The position numbers were made by a program, and so were the translations under genes. From Streptomyces malaysiensis subsp. samsunensis (GTDB lineage Bacteria > Actinomycetota > Actinomycetes > Streptomycetales > Streptomycetaceae): 64,000 nt of DNA. Below are positions 39,854 to 48,401 of the stretch, piece by piece. The stretch's first letter is position 1; every line of letters starts with the position of its first letter. A model generated the notes under the pieces. The model had not been told where the DNA came from, searched no databases, and saw nothing but the letters and a program-made list of their open reading frames with translations. Location of the stretch: the NCBI RefSeq assembly GCF_024519315.1, contig NZ_JANIIC010000017.1, forward strand, positions 62,001 through 126,000, given 5' to 3'.

Positions 39854-40020
39854 CGGACTTGGGCCACGCCGCGTGACTGATCCCGGCCACGCGGCCACGG
39901 ATCCCGGCCACGCGGCGTGACCCGACGGGCCGGGAGACGCGATTCCGACCCGGCGGGCGGCCTGGCCCGGCCGGGCAGGGGACGTGACCCGACCGGCCGG
40001 GAGGCGCGACTCGACAGGGC
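39845..40020. repeat. Imperfect GGCCACGCGG / GACCGGCCGGGA repeats after sigma gene
   Basis: Short diverged repeats of CACGCGGCGTGAC-like and CCGACCGGCCGGGAG-like words fill most of the gap before the ligase gene. No gene seen. Confidence 0.55.
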
Positions 40021-40119
40021 GGGACGAGACGGGCCCCGGGGGGTAGTGACATACCGGCTGGTCGGCTGCACAATCGGCGGAACCTCTGACCGCGCGTAAC
40101 CGGAACCCTGGAGGCCCCG

Positions 40120-41781
40120 GTGCTCAGCACGATGCAGGACGTACCGCTGACCGTGACCCGCATCCTCGTGCACGGGGCACTCGTGCACGGCCGTACGGCC
40201 CATGTGACCACCTGGACCGGCGAGGGCGAGCCGCGGCGCCGCAGCTTCCACGAAGTGGGTGTGCGGTCGACCCAGTTGGCGAACGCGCTGCGTGATGAGC
40301 TCGGGGTCGAACCGGGGCAGGCCGTGGCCACCTTGATGTGGAACAACACCGAGCACCTGGAGGCGTATCTCGCCGTCCCGTCCATGGGCGCCGTGCTGCA
40401 CACCCTGAACCTCCGGCTGCCTGCCGATCAGCTCGGCTGGATCGTGAACCACGCCGCCGACCGCGTGATCATCGTCAACGGCTCCGTGCTGCCGCTGCTC
40501 GCCCCGATCCTCCCCGGCCTCACCACCGTGAAGCACATCGTGGTCACCGGCCCCGGCGACCGCTCCGTCCTGGACGGCTGCACCGCCCGGGTGCATGACT
40601 ACGAGGAGCTGATCGAGGGCCGGCCTTGGCAGTACGCCTGGCCGGAGATCGACGAACGCCAGGCCGCCGCGCTCTGCTACACCTCGGGGACGACCGGGGA
40701 GCCCAAGGGCGTGGCCTATAGCCACCGTTCCATCTATCTGCACTCGATGCAGGTCAACACCGCCGAGTCGTTCGGGATGTCCGGGGGCGACACCCTGCTG
40801 CCGGTGGTGCCCATGTTCCACGCCAACGCATGGGGCACCGCACACGCCGCCTTCATGGCGGGCGCCTCGATACTCATGCCCGACCGCTTTCTCCAGCCCG
40901 AGCCGCTCGCCGAGATGATCGAGCGCGAGCGCCCCACCATCGCCGCCGCCGTCCCCACCGTCTGGCAGGGGCTGCTCGCCGAACTCGACGCGCGGCCGCG
41001 GGAGGTGAGCTGTCTGCGGAATGTCTTCATCGGCGGCTCGGCCTGCCCGCCCTCCCTGATGAAGGCGTACGAGGAGCGCCACGGCATCCGCGTCGTCCAT
41101 GCGTGGGGCATGACGGAGACCTCTCCGCTCGGCTCCGTGGCCCATCCACCGGGCGGCCTCTCGGCGGAGGACGCCTGGCCGTTCCGGCTGTCGCAGGGAC
41201 GCTTCCCGGCGTCCGTCGAATGCCGGCTGATCTCGGCGGACGGCGAACTCGTGCCGTGGGACGGGAAGACGCCGGGGGAGCTGGAGGTGCGCGGGCCGTG
41301 GATCGCGGGCGCGTACTACGGAGGGGCGGACGGCGAGCCGTTCCGCCCCGAGGACAAGTTCACCGAGGACGGCTGGCTGAAGACCGGCGACGTCGGCACC
41401 ATCACCCCCGACTGCTATCTGACGCTGACCGACCGGGCCAAGGACGTCATCAAGTCGGGCGGCGAGTGGATCTCCTCGGTCGAGCTGGAGAACCAGCTGA
41501 TGGCCCACCCGGAGGTCGCCGAGGCCGCGGTGGTGGCGGTGCCGGACGAGAAGTGGGGAGAGCGTCCGCTGGCCACGGTGGTGCTGACGGACGGCGCCAC
41601 GGTCGACTACGCGGACCTGCGGGCCTTTCTCGCCGAACGGGTGGCGCGCTGGCAGCTGCCGGAGCACTGGGCGCTGATCCCGGCGGTGCCGAAGACGAGC
41701 GTGGGGAAGTTCGACAAGAAGGTCATCCGCAAGCGGTACGCGGACGGGGAGCTGGATGTGACCACGCTGGGCCGAGGCTGA
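40120..41781 (+). CDS. Acyl-CoA ligase / AMP-dependent synthetase (FadD-like)
   Basis: 553 residues from a GTG with GGAGG 5 nt upstream. Adenylate-forming enzyme: P-loop YTSGTTGEPKG, AWGMTETSPLG, the Asp in GWLKTGDVGTI, the hinge in TDRAKDVIKSGGEWIS, and the C-terminal catalytic Lys region KTSVGKFDKKVIRK. It activates a medium/long-chain or steroid acid to its CoA thioester. Proximity to the ChsH/Ltp2-like operon suggests shared catabolism. Confidence 0.93.
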   Translation: MLSTMQDVPLTVTRILVHGALVHGRTAHVTTWTGEGEPRRRSFHEVGVRSTQLANALRDELGVEPGQAVATLMWNNTEHLEAYLAVPSMGAVLHTLNLRLPADQLGWIVNHAADRVIIVNGSVLPLLAPILPGLTTVKHIVVTGPGDRSVLDGCTARVHDYEELIEGRPWQYAWPEIDERQAAALCYTSGTTGEPKGVAYSHRSIYLHSMQVNTAESFGMSGGDTLLPVVPMFHANAWGTAHAAFMAGASILMPDRFLQPEPLAEMIERERPTIAAAVPTVWQGLLAELDARPREVSCLRNVFIGGSACPPSLMKAYEERHGIRVVHAWGMTETSPLGSVAHPPGGLSAEDAWPFRLSQGRFPASVECRLISADGELVPWDGKTPGELEVRGPWIAGAYYGGADGEPFRPEDKFTEDGWLKTGDVGTITPDCYLTLTDRAKDVIKSGGEWISSVELENQLMAHPEVAEAAVVAVPDEKWGERPLATVVLTDGATVDYADLRAFLAERVARWQLPEHWALIPAVPKTSVGKFDKKVIRKRYADGELDVTTLGRG

Positions 41782-41836
41782 GGGACGGTGGGGCCGGGGC
41801 GTGGGGCGACCGACGCCCCTGCCCCACCGTCGGCAA

Positions 41837-41880
41837 CGCGGCCACCGTAAGGAGGCGGGCGTCTCCTTACGGTGGCCGCG
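41837..41880. terminator. Bidirectional terminator
   Basis: Perfect 18-bp stem CGCGGCCACCGTAAGGAG with its complement and an 8-nt loop, between the convergent ligase and giant PAS-protein genes. Confidence 0.88.
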
Positions 41881-42001
41881 CATCACCGTAAGGACCGTAA
41901 GGATCGCGGGCCGCGCACCACCGTAAGGAGCCTTGAGTGTCCCCTTGAGGAGCCCTGAGTGTCCCCTTACGGTCCGCACGCCTCCGTAAGGCCGGCGGGC
42001 G
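41841..42001. repeat. CCGTAAGG repeat cluster
   Basis: CCGTAAGGA or its complement occurs about seven times, including both arms of the terminator, along with a duplicated TGAGTGTCCCCTT. Beyond the hairpin no gene is present. Confidence 0.7.
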
Positions 42002-45000
42002 TCAGTTGGTGCCGATCTTCGCCAGCAGGTCCACGATCCGCGCCTGCACCTCCGCGCTCGTCGAGCGCTCCGCGAGGAACAGCACCGTTTCGCCCGAGGC
42101 CAGCCGCGACAGATTCGCCGGATCGATGTCCGCGGAGGTGTAGACGACCAGCGGGGTGCGGTTGAGCAGCCCGTTGCCGCGCAGCCAGTCGACGATCCCG
42201 GCCCTGCGGCGGCGTACCTGCATCAGGTCCATGACCACCAGGTTCGGCCGCATCTGCCCCGCGAGCGAGACCGCGTCCGCGTCCGTCGCCGCGCGGGCGA
42301 CGTGCATCCCGCGCCGTTCGAGCGTCGCCGTCAGCGCCGCCGCGATCGGCTCGTGCTCCTCGATCAGCAGAACGCGCGGCGGATGCTGCTCGCTGTCGCG
42401 CGGGGCGAGCGCCTTGAGCAGGACGGCCGGGTCGGCGCCGTACGCCGCTTCCCGCGTCGCCTGGCCGAGCCCCGCGGTCACCAGCACCGGCACCTCGGCC
42501 GCGACGGCGGCGGTACGCAGCGACTGGAGCGCGGTCCGGGTGATCGGCCCGGTCAGCGGGTCGACGAACAGCGCCGCCGGGTACGCGGCGATCTGCGCGT
42601 CCACCTCCTCACGGGAGTTCACGATCACCGGACGGTAGCCGCGGTCGCTCAGCGCCTGCTGGGTGGACATGTCCGGCGCGGGCCACACGAGGAGGCGGCG
42701 CGGGTTGTCCAGCGGCTCGGGCGGCAGCTCGTCGTCGGGCGGCGGGGTGCGGTCGTCGACGATCTCGACGGCGCCATTGGGCCCGTCCAGCGGCTCCGGC
42801 CCCTCGGCGCCCTCGTCCGGCGCGCCGATGGCGAACGTACGGCCCGAGCTCTGCGACGGGCCCGCCGCACGCTGCGGCTGCGCCCCCGGCCCCGGCTGGG
42901 GGCGGGGCTGCGCGCCGGTCTGCGGCCCTGGGTGCGGTTGCGGTCCGGTGTGCGGCTGCTGGCCGCCGTGCGCATGCGGCCCGGTGTGGGGATGCGCCCG
43001 GCTGTCGGCCGGCTGGAGTTCGGCCGAGGCGCCCTGGTCCGTCATCTCCGGGCGGGCGGCCAGCTTGCGGCGCCTGCCGCCCCCGGTGCTGGTGCCTCCG
43101 GAGGGAGTCTGGGGCTGGCCCTGCGGCGGGCGGCCCTGCGGCTGGCCTTGTGCGGGCTGGCCCTGGGGGTGCTCCCCCACCTGCTGGGCGAACGGCACCC
43201 CTTGGCCCAGGGTACGCACGCTGATCGAGCGCCCCTGGGTGGTGTCCGCGCTCGGCGGGGCCTCGGCGGGCAGCGGCTGCGGACGGGGCTGCGCGGGCGC
43301 GTCCGGCCACTGCGCCGGCTGCTGGGCGGGTGGCTGGGCCGGTGGGTGCCCGCCCGTCTCCGCGGGCTGCGGACCGGCCTGCGCCGCCTCCGGCTGCTCC
43401 TCGGCGAGCGGGCGGCGGGCGCGGCGTCGTCCGGTGGGCGGGGTTTCCGGTGGTTGGCCGCCGCTGGTGCTCTGGCCCCAGTTGGGCTGTTGTTCCTGGG
43501 GGGTGCGGGCCGGGGGGAGTGCGGGCATGCCCGACGCGGCCGGCTGGGCGGGGCCGGAGCCCTGGGCCTGCGGCTGGGGCCGACGCGGGTCCTGGCCCTG
43601 CGCCTGGGCGGGGTCGGACGGCCAGCCCCCGGGCCGTGCGGCGCCGTTGGGCGGTACGGGCTCGCCTCGTACGGCCAGGCCCCCGCCCTGCTGTGGCTGG
43701 GGCGCGCCCCGCCCGTCGCGGGTGCCGTGCTGTGCGGGGACGAGCCCGGCCGGGCCGAGCTCCGGCGGCATCGCGCCGGGCTGCGCCCGGTCGGCGGCGG
43801 CCGGGGGCAGCGCGAAGGGGGAGCGGACGAGACCGGGCTCCCCGGCTGCCTGCGGCTGCGGTTGTGGCTGGGCCTGCTGTGGCTGTGGCTGTGGCTGTGG
43901 CTGTGGCTGTGGTTGGGGCTGCGGCTGCGGCTGGCCGGGGGCCTGCGCCTGGCCGGGGGCCTGCGCCTGGGCCTGGTCGGGCGTCGGCGACTCCGGCGCA
44001 TCGGCCAGTGCGCGGCGGGCGCGGCGTCGTCCGGTGGGCGGGGTTTCCGGTGGTTGGCCGCCGCTGGTGTTCTGGCCCCAGTTGGGCTGTTGTTCCTGGG
44101 GGGTGCGGGCCGGGGGGAGTGCGGGCATGCCCGACGCGGCCGGCTGGGCGGGCTGCTGAGGCGTGTCGGAGGGCGCCGCGGGCAGGGCGAGGGCGGGTCG
44201 GCCGCCCGCGCCCTGCGCGGGGGCACCGGCGGCCTGAGGGCCGCCCTGCTCCTCCGCCGGGGCGCCGCGCCGGGCGCGGCGGCCCTGGGGCTGCTGCTGG
44301 GCGGGAATGCCCTGAGGCGGCACAACGCCCATGGCGGCGGGGCCCGTCGGCTGCGGACCGGCCGCTTCCGGTGCGCCGCCACGAGCGTGGCGATGACTGC
44401 CGGTGGGGGCTCCCTCGGCGTTCTGGGCGGGGTTCGCGGCCGCGACCGCCGACGGGTCCTCGTCCGGGTGGGGGCGCGCCCGGCGCCGCCCGGTGGGCCG
44501 TGGGGCGTCCGCGGGCTCGACCGCGCTCCCCTGCTGGGCCGCGGTGTTGTCGCCGACGACCGCGGGCAGCGCGGCGGGCGCGCCCGGGGCGCCCTGCTGG
44601 GCGGCGGTGCGCGGGTCGGCGGTACGGGGATCGGCCGTACGAGGGCCAGCCGTGTTCGGGTCGGCCTTACGGAGGTTGGGCGGAGGCGTACCGCCCTGTG
44701 TGCCGTTGCCCTGTGTGCCGTTGCCCTGCGTACCGCCGCCGCTGGTGTCGCCTGGTGCGCCGCTGGGGGCCGCGCCGTGCCGGCCGTGGCGTGCGGCCGG
44801 GGTCTGGCCGCTGGGGTTGCCGCCCGCGGTGCCCGTACCGGCGCCCGTACCCGTACTGGCACCCGCGCCCGTGCCCGTATCGGCACCCGCGCCCGTACCC
44901 GTATCGGCACCCGTGCCCGTATCGGCACCCGTGCCCGTACCCACGCCGGTGCCCGTACCGGAGGTGCCCTGCCCCCGCGTACCGTCGCCCTGTCCGGCGG

Positions 45001-46669
45001 CGTTGCCGTCCACGCGCTCCTGCTCGGCGGCGGCCGCCGCCGAGATCGGCACCTCCAGGACGTAGGCGTGACCGCCCATGCCCGGCATCTCATGGGTCTG
45101 GAGCACGCCCCCGTGCTGGCGTACGATCCCGCGCACGATCGGTTCGTGCACCGGGTCGCCGCCCGCGTACGGTCCGCGGACCTCGATCCGTACGACATCG
45201 CCGCGCTGGGCCGCGGCGACCACGATCGTGGAGTCGCTCGCCGCGGCGCCCGCGGCGGTGTTGCCGGTGGAGTCGACCCCGGCGACGTCCGCGATCAGAT
45301 GCGCGAGCGCCTGGGCGAGCCGCTCCGGGTCCACCTCGGTGTCGATCGGCGGCGCGTGCACGGCGAACTGCGCGCGCCCCGGGCCGATCAGCTCGACCGC
45401 GCCCTCGACACCGGCCGATACGACCTCGTCCATCGAGACCGTACGGCGGGCCAGCTCCTCGCCGTCCGCGTCGAGCCGCTGATAGCTCAGGACGTTGTCG
45501 ACGAGCGTGGTCATCCGGGTGTAGCCGGCGGCGAGGTGGTGCAGGATCTGGTTGGCCTCGGGCCACAGCTGCCCGGCCGGGTCGTCGGCGAGCACACCGA
45601 GCTCATGGCGCAGCTGGAGCAGCGGTCCGCGCAGCGACTGGTCCAGCACGGCGAGCAGCTGGCCGTTCCGGGCGGTGACGGACTCCAGCTGTGCCGCGTA
45701 CCGCGCGCGCTCCTCGGCGAGCTGCGCCCGCAGCTCCTCCAGGGCCTTGGTGTGCTGGGTGGTGAGCTCCTCCACCTCCTCGGCGTGCCGGGCGGTGAGG
45801 CCCTCCACCTTCTCCGTGTGCCGGGTGGTGAGGCTCTCGACCTCCTCGGCGTGCTGGGCCGCCATGGCCGTCTCGGGACGCCGGTCGGTGAAGGTCAGCA
45901 CGGCGCCCACGAGTTGCTCGCCGTCGCGGACGGGCGCGGTGGTCAGATCGACCGGGACCTCGCTGCCGTCCTTCGCCCACAGCACCTGGCCGCGCACCCG
46001 GTGCTTGCGGCCGGAGCGCAGGGTGTCGGCGAGGGGCGACTCCTCGTACGGGAAGGGGGAACCGTCCGGGCGCGAGTGGTGTACAAGAGAGTGAAGCTCC
46101 TGACCGCCCATGTCGCTGGCCCGGTAGCCGAGGATCTGCGCGGCGGACGGGTTGACGAGGACCACCTTGCCCTCGGTGTCCACGCCGACCACGCCCTCCG
46201 CCGCCGCGCGCAGGATCATCTCGGTCTGGCGCTGCTGACGGGCGAGTTCGGCCTCGGTGTCGAGCGTCCCGGTCAGGTCGCGCACGATGAGCATCAGCAG
46301 CTCATCGCCGGTGTAGCTGTACTGATCGGCGTAAGGAGTCCGCCCGTCCTCCAGATTCGCGCTGGTCACCTCGACGGGGAACTGTGCCCCGTCGGTGCGC
46401 CGGGCCATCATCCGGGTGGGCTTGATGCCGTCCCGCTGTGCCTCGTCGGGGCGCCGCATCGACCCGGGAATGCGATTGGGATCGAAGGAGGGAAGCAGAT
46501 CGAGCAGACCACGGCCGACCAGGGCGGTGCCCGGAGCCTCGAAGGACTCCAGCGCGATGTGGTTGGCGTTGACGATCGTGCCGTTGCAGTTGACGAGCAA
46601 CAGCGCGTCCGGCAGGGCGTCGAGTATCGCCGCGAGGCGAGCAGCGCCTCGGGATGGCCTGCTGCTCAC
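42002..46669 (-). CDS. Giant PAS / degenerate histidine-kinase / receiver protein with Pro-Gln-rich linker
   Basis: About 1555 residues. Two PAS domains (about 10-130 and 140-260), a coiled coil built of HAEEVE/HTEKVE heptads, a dimerisation region without a clear phospho-acceptor His (VLDQSLRGPLLQLRHEL), and an HATPase region whose N-box lacks the usual Asn (QALAHLIADV). A ~700-residue low-complexity linker rich in Thr-Gly, Pro and Gln follows, then two receiver-like domains, the second with VVMDLMQVRR. GTG start with GGGAGG upstream. It looks like a signalling scaffold rather than an active kinase. Long direct repeats lie in the linker. Confidence 0.85.
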   Translation of the reverse strand: MSSRPSRGAARLAAILDALPDALLLVNCNGTIVNANHIALESFEAPGTALVGRGLLDLLPSFDPNRIPGSMRRPDEAQRDGIKPTRMMARRTDGAQFPVEVTSANLEDGRTPYADQYSYTGDELLMLIVRDLTGTLDTEAELARQQRQTEMILRAAAEGVVGVDTEGKVVLVNPSAAQILGYRASDMGGQELHSLVHHSRPDGSPFPYEESPLADTLRSGRKHRVRGQVLWAKDGSEVPVDLTTAPVRDGEQLVGAVLTFTDRRPETAMAAQHAEEVESLTTRHTEKVEGLTARHAEEVEELTTQHTKALEELRAQLAEERARYAAQLESVTARNGQLLAVLDQSLRGPLLQLRHELGVLADDPAGQLWPEANQILHHLAAGYTRMTTLVDNVLSYQRLDADGEELARRTVSMDEVVSAGVEGAVELIGPGRAQFAVHAPPIDTEVDPERLAQALAHLIADVAGVDSTGNTAAGAAASDSTIVVAAAQRGDVVRIEVRGPYAGGDPVHEPIVRGIVRQHGGVLQTHEMPGMGGHAYVLEVPISAAAAAEQERVDGNAAGQGDGTRGQGTSGTGTGVGTGTGADTGTGADTGTGAGADTGTGAGASTGTGAGTGTAGGNPSGQTPAARHGRHGAAPSGAPGDTSGGGTQGNGTQGNGTQGGTPPPNLRKADPNTAGPRTADPRTADPRTAAQQGAPGAPAALPAVVGDNTAAQQGSAVEPADAPRPTGRRRARPHPDEDPSAVAAANPAQNAEGAPTGSHRHARGGAPEAAGPQPTGPAAMGVVPPQGIPAQQQPQGRRARRGAPAEEQGGPQAAGAPAQGAGGRPALALPAAPSDTPQQPAQPAASGMPALPPARTPQEQQPNWGQNTSGGQPPETPPTGRRRARRALADAPESPTPDQAQAQAPGQAQAPGQPQPQPQPQPQPQPQPQPQQAQPQPQPQAAGEPGLVRSPFALPPAAADRAQPGAMPPELGPAGLVPAQHGTRDGRGAPQPQQGGGLAVRGEPVPPNGAARPGGWPSDPAQAQGQDPRRPQPQAQGSGPAQPAASGMPALPPARTPQEQQPNWGQSTSGGQPPETPPTGRRRARRPLAEEQPEAAQAGPQPAETGGHPPAQPPAQQPAQWPDAPAQPRPQPLPAEAPPSADTTQGRSISVRTLGQGVPFAQQVGEHPQGQPAQGQPQGRPPQGQPQTPSGGTSTGGGRRRKLAARPEMTDQGASAELQPADSRAHPHTGPHAHGGQQPHTGPQPHPGPQTGAQPRPQPGPGAQPQRAAGPSQSSGRTFAIGAPDEGAEGPEPLDGPNGAVEIVDDRTPPPDDELPPEPLDNPRRLLVWPAPDMSTQQALSDRGYRPVIVNSREEVDAQIAAYPAALFVDPLTGPITRTALQSLRTAAVAAEVPVLVTAGLGQATREAAYGADPAVLLKALAPRDSEQHPPRVLLIEEHEPIAAALTATLERRGMHVARAATDADAVSLAGQMRPNLVVMDLMQVRRRRAGIVDWLRGNGLLNRTPLVVYTSADIDPANLSRLASGETVLFLAERSTSAEVQARIVDLLAKIGTN
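43412..43552. repeat. 141-bp direct repeat copy 1 in linker
   Basis: Matches 44012-44152 with one mismatch; offset exactly 600 bp, so in frame. Encodes the segment containing PARTPQEQQPNWGQ and TPPTGRRRARR. Confidence 0.95.
44012..44152. repeat. 141-bp direct repeat copy 2 in linker
   Basis: Second copy of the same segment; recombination between the copies would remove exactly 200 codons. Confidence 0.95.
44822..44967. repeat. TG/ADTG-coding simple repeats in linker
   Basis: Units such as CCCGTACCGGCACC and CCCGTATCGGCACC encode TGTGA and DTGTGA runs in the giant PAS protein. Confidence 0.8.
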
Positions 46670-46882
46670 GACGACGCTTCCTCCCTGGCTACCGCACCTT
46701 GCTGACACCCGCGGTCATTTTGCCGTCCCATCTGCGGAGTGTCTCTAGGGGAGTCTACGGGCACCAGGGCCAGGCGCGACGGCGGATGAGAGGGAGGTCG
46801 CAGCGCGACGTACGCGTCTCGACGCACGCCCGGACAAACTTCACCGAGCTCTCCTCTTCTCACTCCAGACCCAATCCCCAGG

Positions 46883-47332
46883 TCAGCTCCCAGGAGTGCG
46901 CAAAACGACGGAGAACCGGTTCCACCGGGCGATTTCACATCCATTGGTGCGGTTGAACCAGGCGTTGACGGGACGCCCCGCCCAATGGCCGGTCACCCGA
47001 GCCGTGATCGGCCCGCCGTACTGCCCGGTGCACATCGCGTCCGGCGGCACCGGCGCGAACGGATCCCGGCCCCACACGGTCTGCGAATCCAGCTGCGCAC
47101 ACGCGGCCCGCGCCCGGGGATGCGTACCGCCGGTCGGGTGGCAGTCCAGCACATAGGTCGCGGCGTCATCGGGATCACCGGTCTCGCTCACGGTGATCAC
47201 GAGCCGGTCCGCGCTCTCCCCGTCGAACGGCAGGGGCAACGGCAGCGGCGTGGCCCCGGCGGGAGCCAGCGCACCCACGGTGGCGGCGGTCGTCAGGGCG
47301 GCGGTGACGGCGAGGCGGTGCAGCAGGGGCAT
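46883..47332 (-). CDS. SSI-family secreted protease inhibitor
   Basis: 149 residues. A signal peptide ends near APAGATP. The mature Streptomyces subtilisin inhibitor fold contains SADRLVITVSETGDPDDAAT, disulphide pair 1 (VLDCHPTGG...RAACAQL) and pair 2 (AMCTGQYGGP...RTNGCEIARW). SSI proteins inhibit extracellular serine proteases and affect development. By alignment of the reactive loop (CTG-QY), the P1 residue is Gly rather than the usual Met, Lys, Arg or Phe. Start chosen with AGGAG 7 nt upstream. Confidence 0.9.
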   Translation of the reverse strand: MPLLHRLAVTAALTTAATVGALAPAGATPLPLPLPFDGESADRLVITVSETGDPDDAATYVLDCHPTGGTHPRARAACAQLDSQTVWGRDPFAPVPPDAMCTGQYGGPITARVTGHWAGRPVNAWFNRTNGCEIARWNRFSVVLRTPGS

Positions 47333-47669
47333 GGAGGCACTCCTGGTTGTGATCAGAGGGGGCGCGCTGCCCCTGCCCCCTCTAACGCGCCGCCGAGGCG
47401 CGCGTTGCGCCGCCATAAGGGGCTGCGTACGGGGGCTGTGTACGGGGCTGTGCAGGCCGTATGGGCGCCGCTCGGCGTAAGGGCCGCGCGGGCCATAAGG
47501 CTCCCCGCGGCCGTACGGGCCGCACGCCGCCGTACGGGCCGCGCCCCCACAAGGGCTTTGCGATGGGCCCCGCCCGCCGAGTACCGTGGTCGGCGATTGG
47601 TGACATCCCACTGGGCTGTGACATCATCTGCACACACCGCCTCGCGCTCGCGCGAGCGACCGGTGTGCT
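47333..47669. other. Intergenic region before tRNA-Ser(GCU)
   Basis: No supported gene. It has several GCCGTACGGGCC-type words. Directly before the tRNA lie two GTGACATC copies and a hairpin CACACCG...CGGTGTG (about 47634-47668). Confidence 0.5.
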
Positions 47670-47760
47670 GGAGGCTTCGCCTAGTCTGGTCTATGGCGCC
47701 GCACTGCTAATGCGGTTTGGGCCCTAAAGCCCATCGAGGGTTCAAATCCCTCAGCCTCCG
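47670..47760 (+). tRNA. tRNA-Ser (anticodon GCU)
   Basis: 91-nt class II tRNA: acceptor GGAGGCT/AGCCTCC, anticodon loop CTGCTAA, long variable arm, T-loop TTCAAAT; CCA not encoded. Its last ~22 nt are identical to the AICE-1 att core, so it is a potential secondary integration site. Confidence 0.96.
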
Positions 47761-48237
47761 CTCTCCGATCAGGGAGCCTGTGCCGATGGCGCGGGCTCCC
47801 TGTGTCGTTCCGGTGGGAACTGTGAATGATCGCGGGACCGGACCGGGGCCGGACTGGAGCAGACCGGATCGGACTGGGCCGGGACCGGACTGGAGCGGAC
47901 CGGAGCGACGCCGACGGCCCCCGCTCTCCCCTTTTACTCCGGTCGCTGCGAACGACCCAGCTCAGCCGCCCTGGACCAGGTGAACGTCAAGCCTTCTGCG
48001 GCGACGACGCAGCGTGACCCGCTGGTTGCCCTCGGTGTCACCCGCCCTCGCTACTCAAGCGTCGCGCGACGCGGAACCCGGCTCTCCGGGGCCTTGTAAC
48101 GGCCGTCCCGGCGCCCCCTGAAAATGGCGTTTCCGCAGGTCAGTGTGGGTATGGGAAACGGATTTCGCCTGACGGCGCAGGTCATGTAATGTTGTCCCCG
48201 CAACGCCGACCGGCAAGAAAAACCGCCGGGAAGCCAA
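47761..48237. other. Intergenic region with GGACCGGA-type repeats
   Basis: About 47826-47910 is built of GGACCGGA/GGACTGGA words in the same orientation. After that no gene is seen; TGTAATGTT near 48185 may be the -10 region of the tRNA-Arg promoter. Confidence 0.55.
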
Positions 48238-48310
48238 GCGCTCGTAGCTTAACGGATAGAGCACTTGACTACGGATCAAGAGGTTGCAGGTTCGAATCCT
48301 GCCGAGCGCG
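48238..48310 (+). tRNA. tRNA-Arg (anticodon ACG)
   Basis: 73-nt tRNA: acceptor GCGCTCG/CGAGCGC, anticodon ACG at positions 34-36, T-loop TTCGAAT. Its 3' part from position 32 is the AICE-2 attachment core, repeated at 60038. Confidence 0.97.
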
Positions 48311-48332
48311 CACCAGCTCAGAGGCCCCTTCC
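48269..48332. repeat. attL of AICE-2 (64-bp direct repeat)
   Basis: Identical to 60038-60101. Starts at tRNA-Arg position 32 and ends inside the terminator stem. Confidence 0.97.
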
Positions 48333-48350
48333 AGTGATGGAAGGGGCCTC
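48321..48350. terminator. tRNA-Arg terminator brought by AICE-2
   Basis: Perfect 12-bp stem GAGGCCCCTTCC with its complement; the loop AGTGAT differs from the copy at 60090-60120. Confidence 0.88.
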
Positions 48351-48360
48351 TTGCGTTGCC

Positions 48361-48383
48361 CGTTGACGGCGGTCGTTGACGGC
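48361..48383. repeat. Candidate integrase arm sites, left end of AICE-2
   Basis: CGTTGACGGC occurs twice, 13 bp apart, just inside attL. Related TTGACGGCAACG/CTGACGGCAACG words lie near the right end at 59931. Confidence 0.55.
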
Positions 48384-48401
48384 AACCGCCGCGCGCCTCG
48401 A

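Noticed and set aside
44822..44967. Regular repeats considered as a CRISPR array
   Set aside because: Units are short, directly adjacent, without unique spacers, and in frame within a protein; no cas genes.
42302..46705. 1467-residue plus-strand frame opposite the giant PAS protein
   Set aside because: Antisense to a recognisable multi-domain protein; repetitive Leu/Arg/Gly/Ala composition, no ribosome site and no domain.
47826..47910. GGACCGGA repeats as a TraB recognition site
   Set aside because: They resemble the known GACCCGGA TRS word only loosely and lie outside both elements; more likely simple repeat expansion.
48055..48279. Short minus-strand frame overlapping tRNA-Arg
   Set aside because: It runs through the tRNA gene and its promoter; no coding signature.
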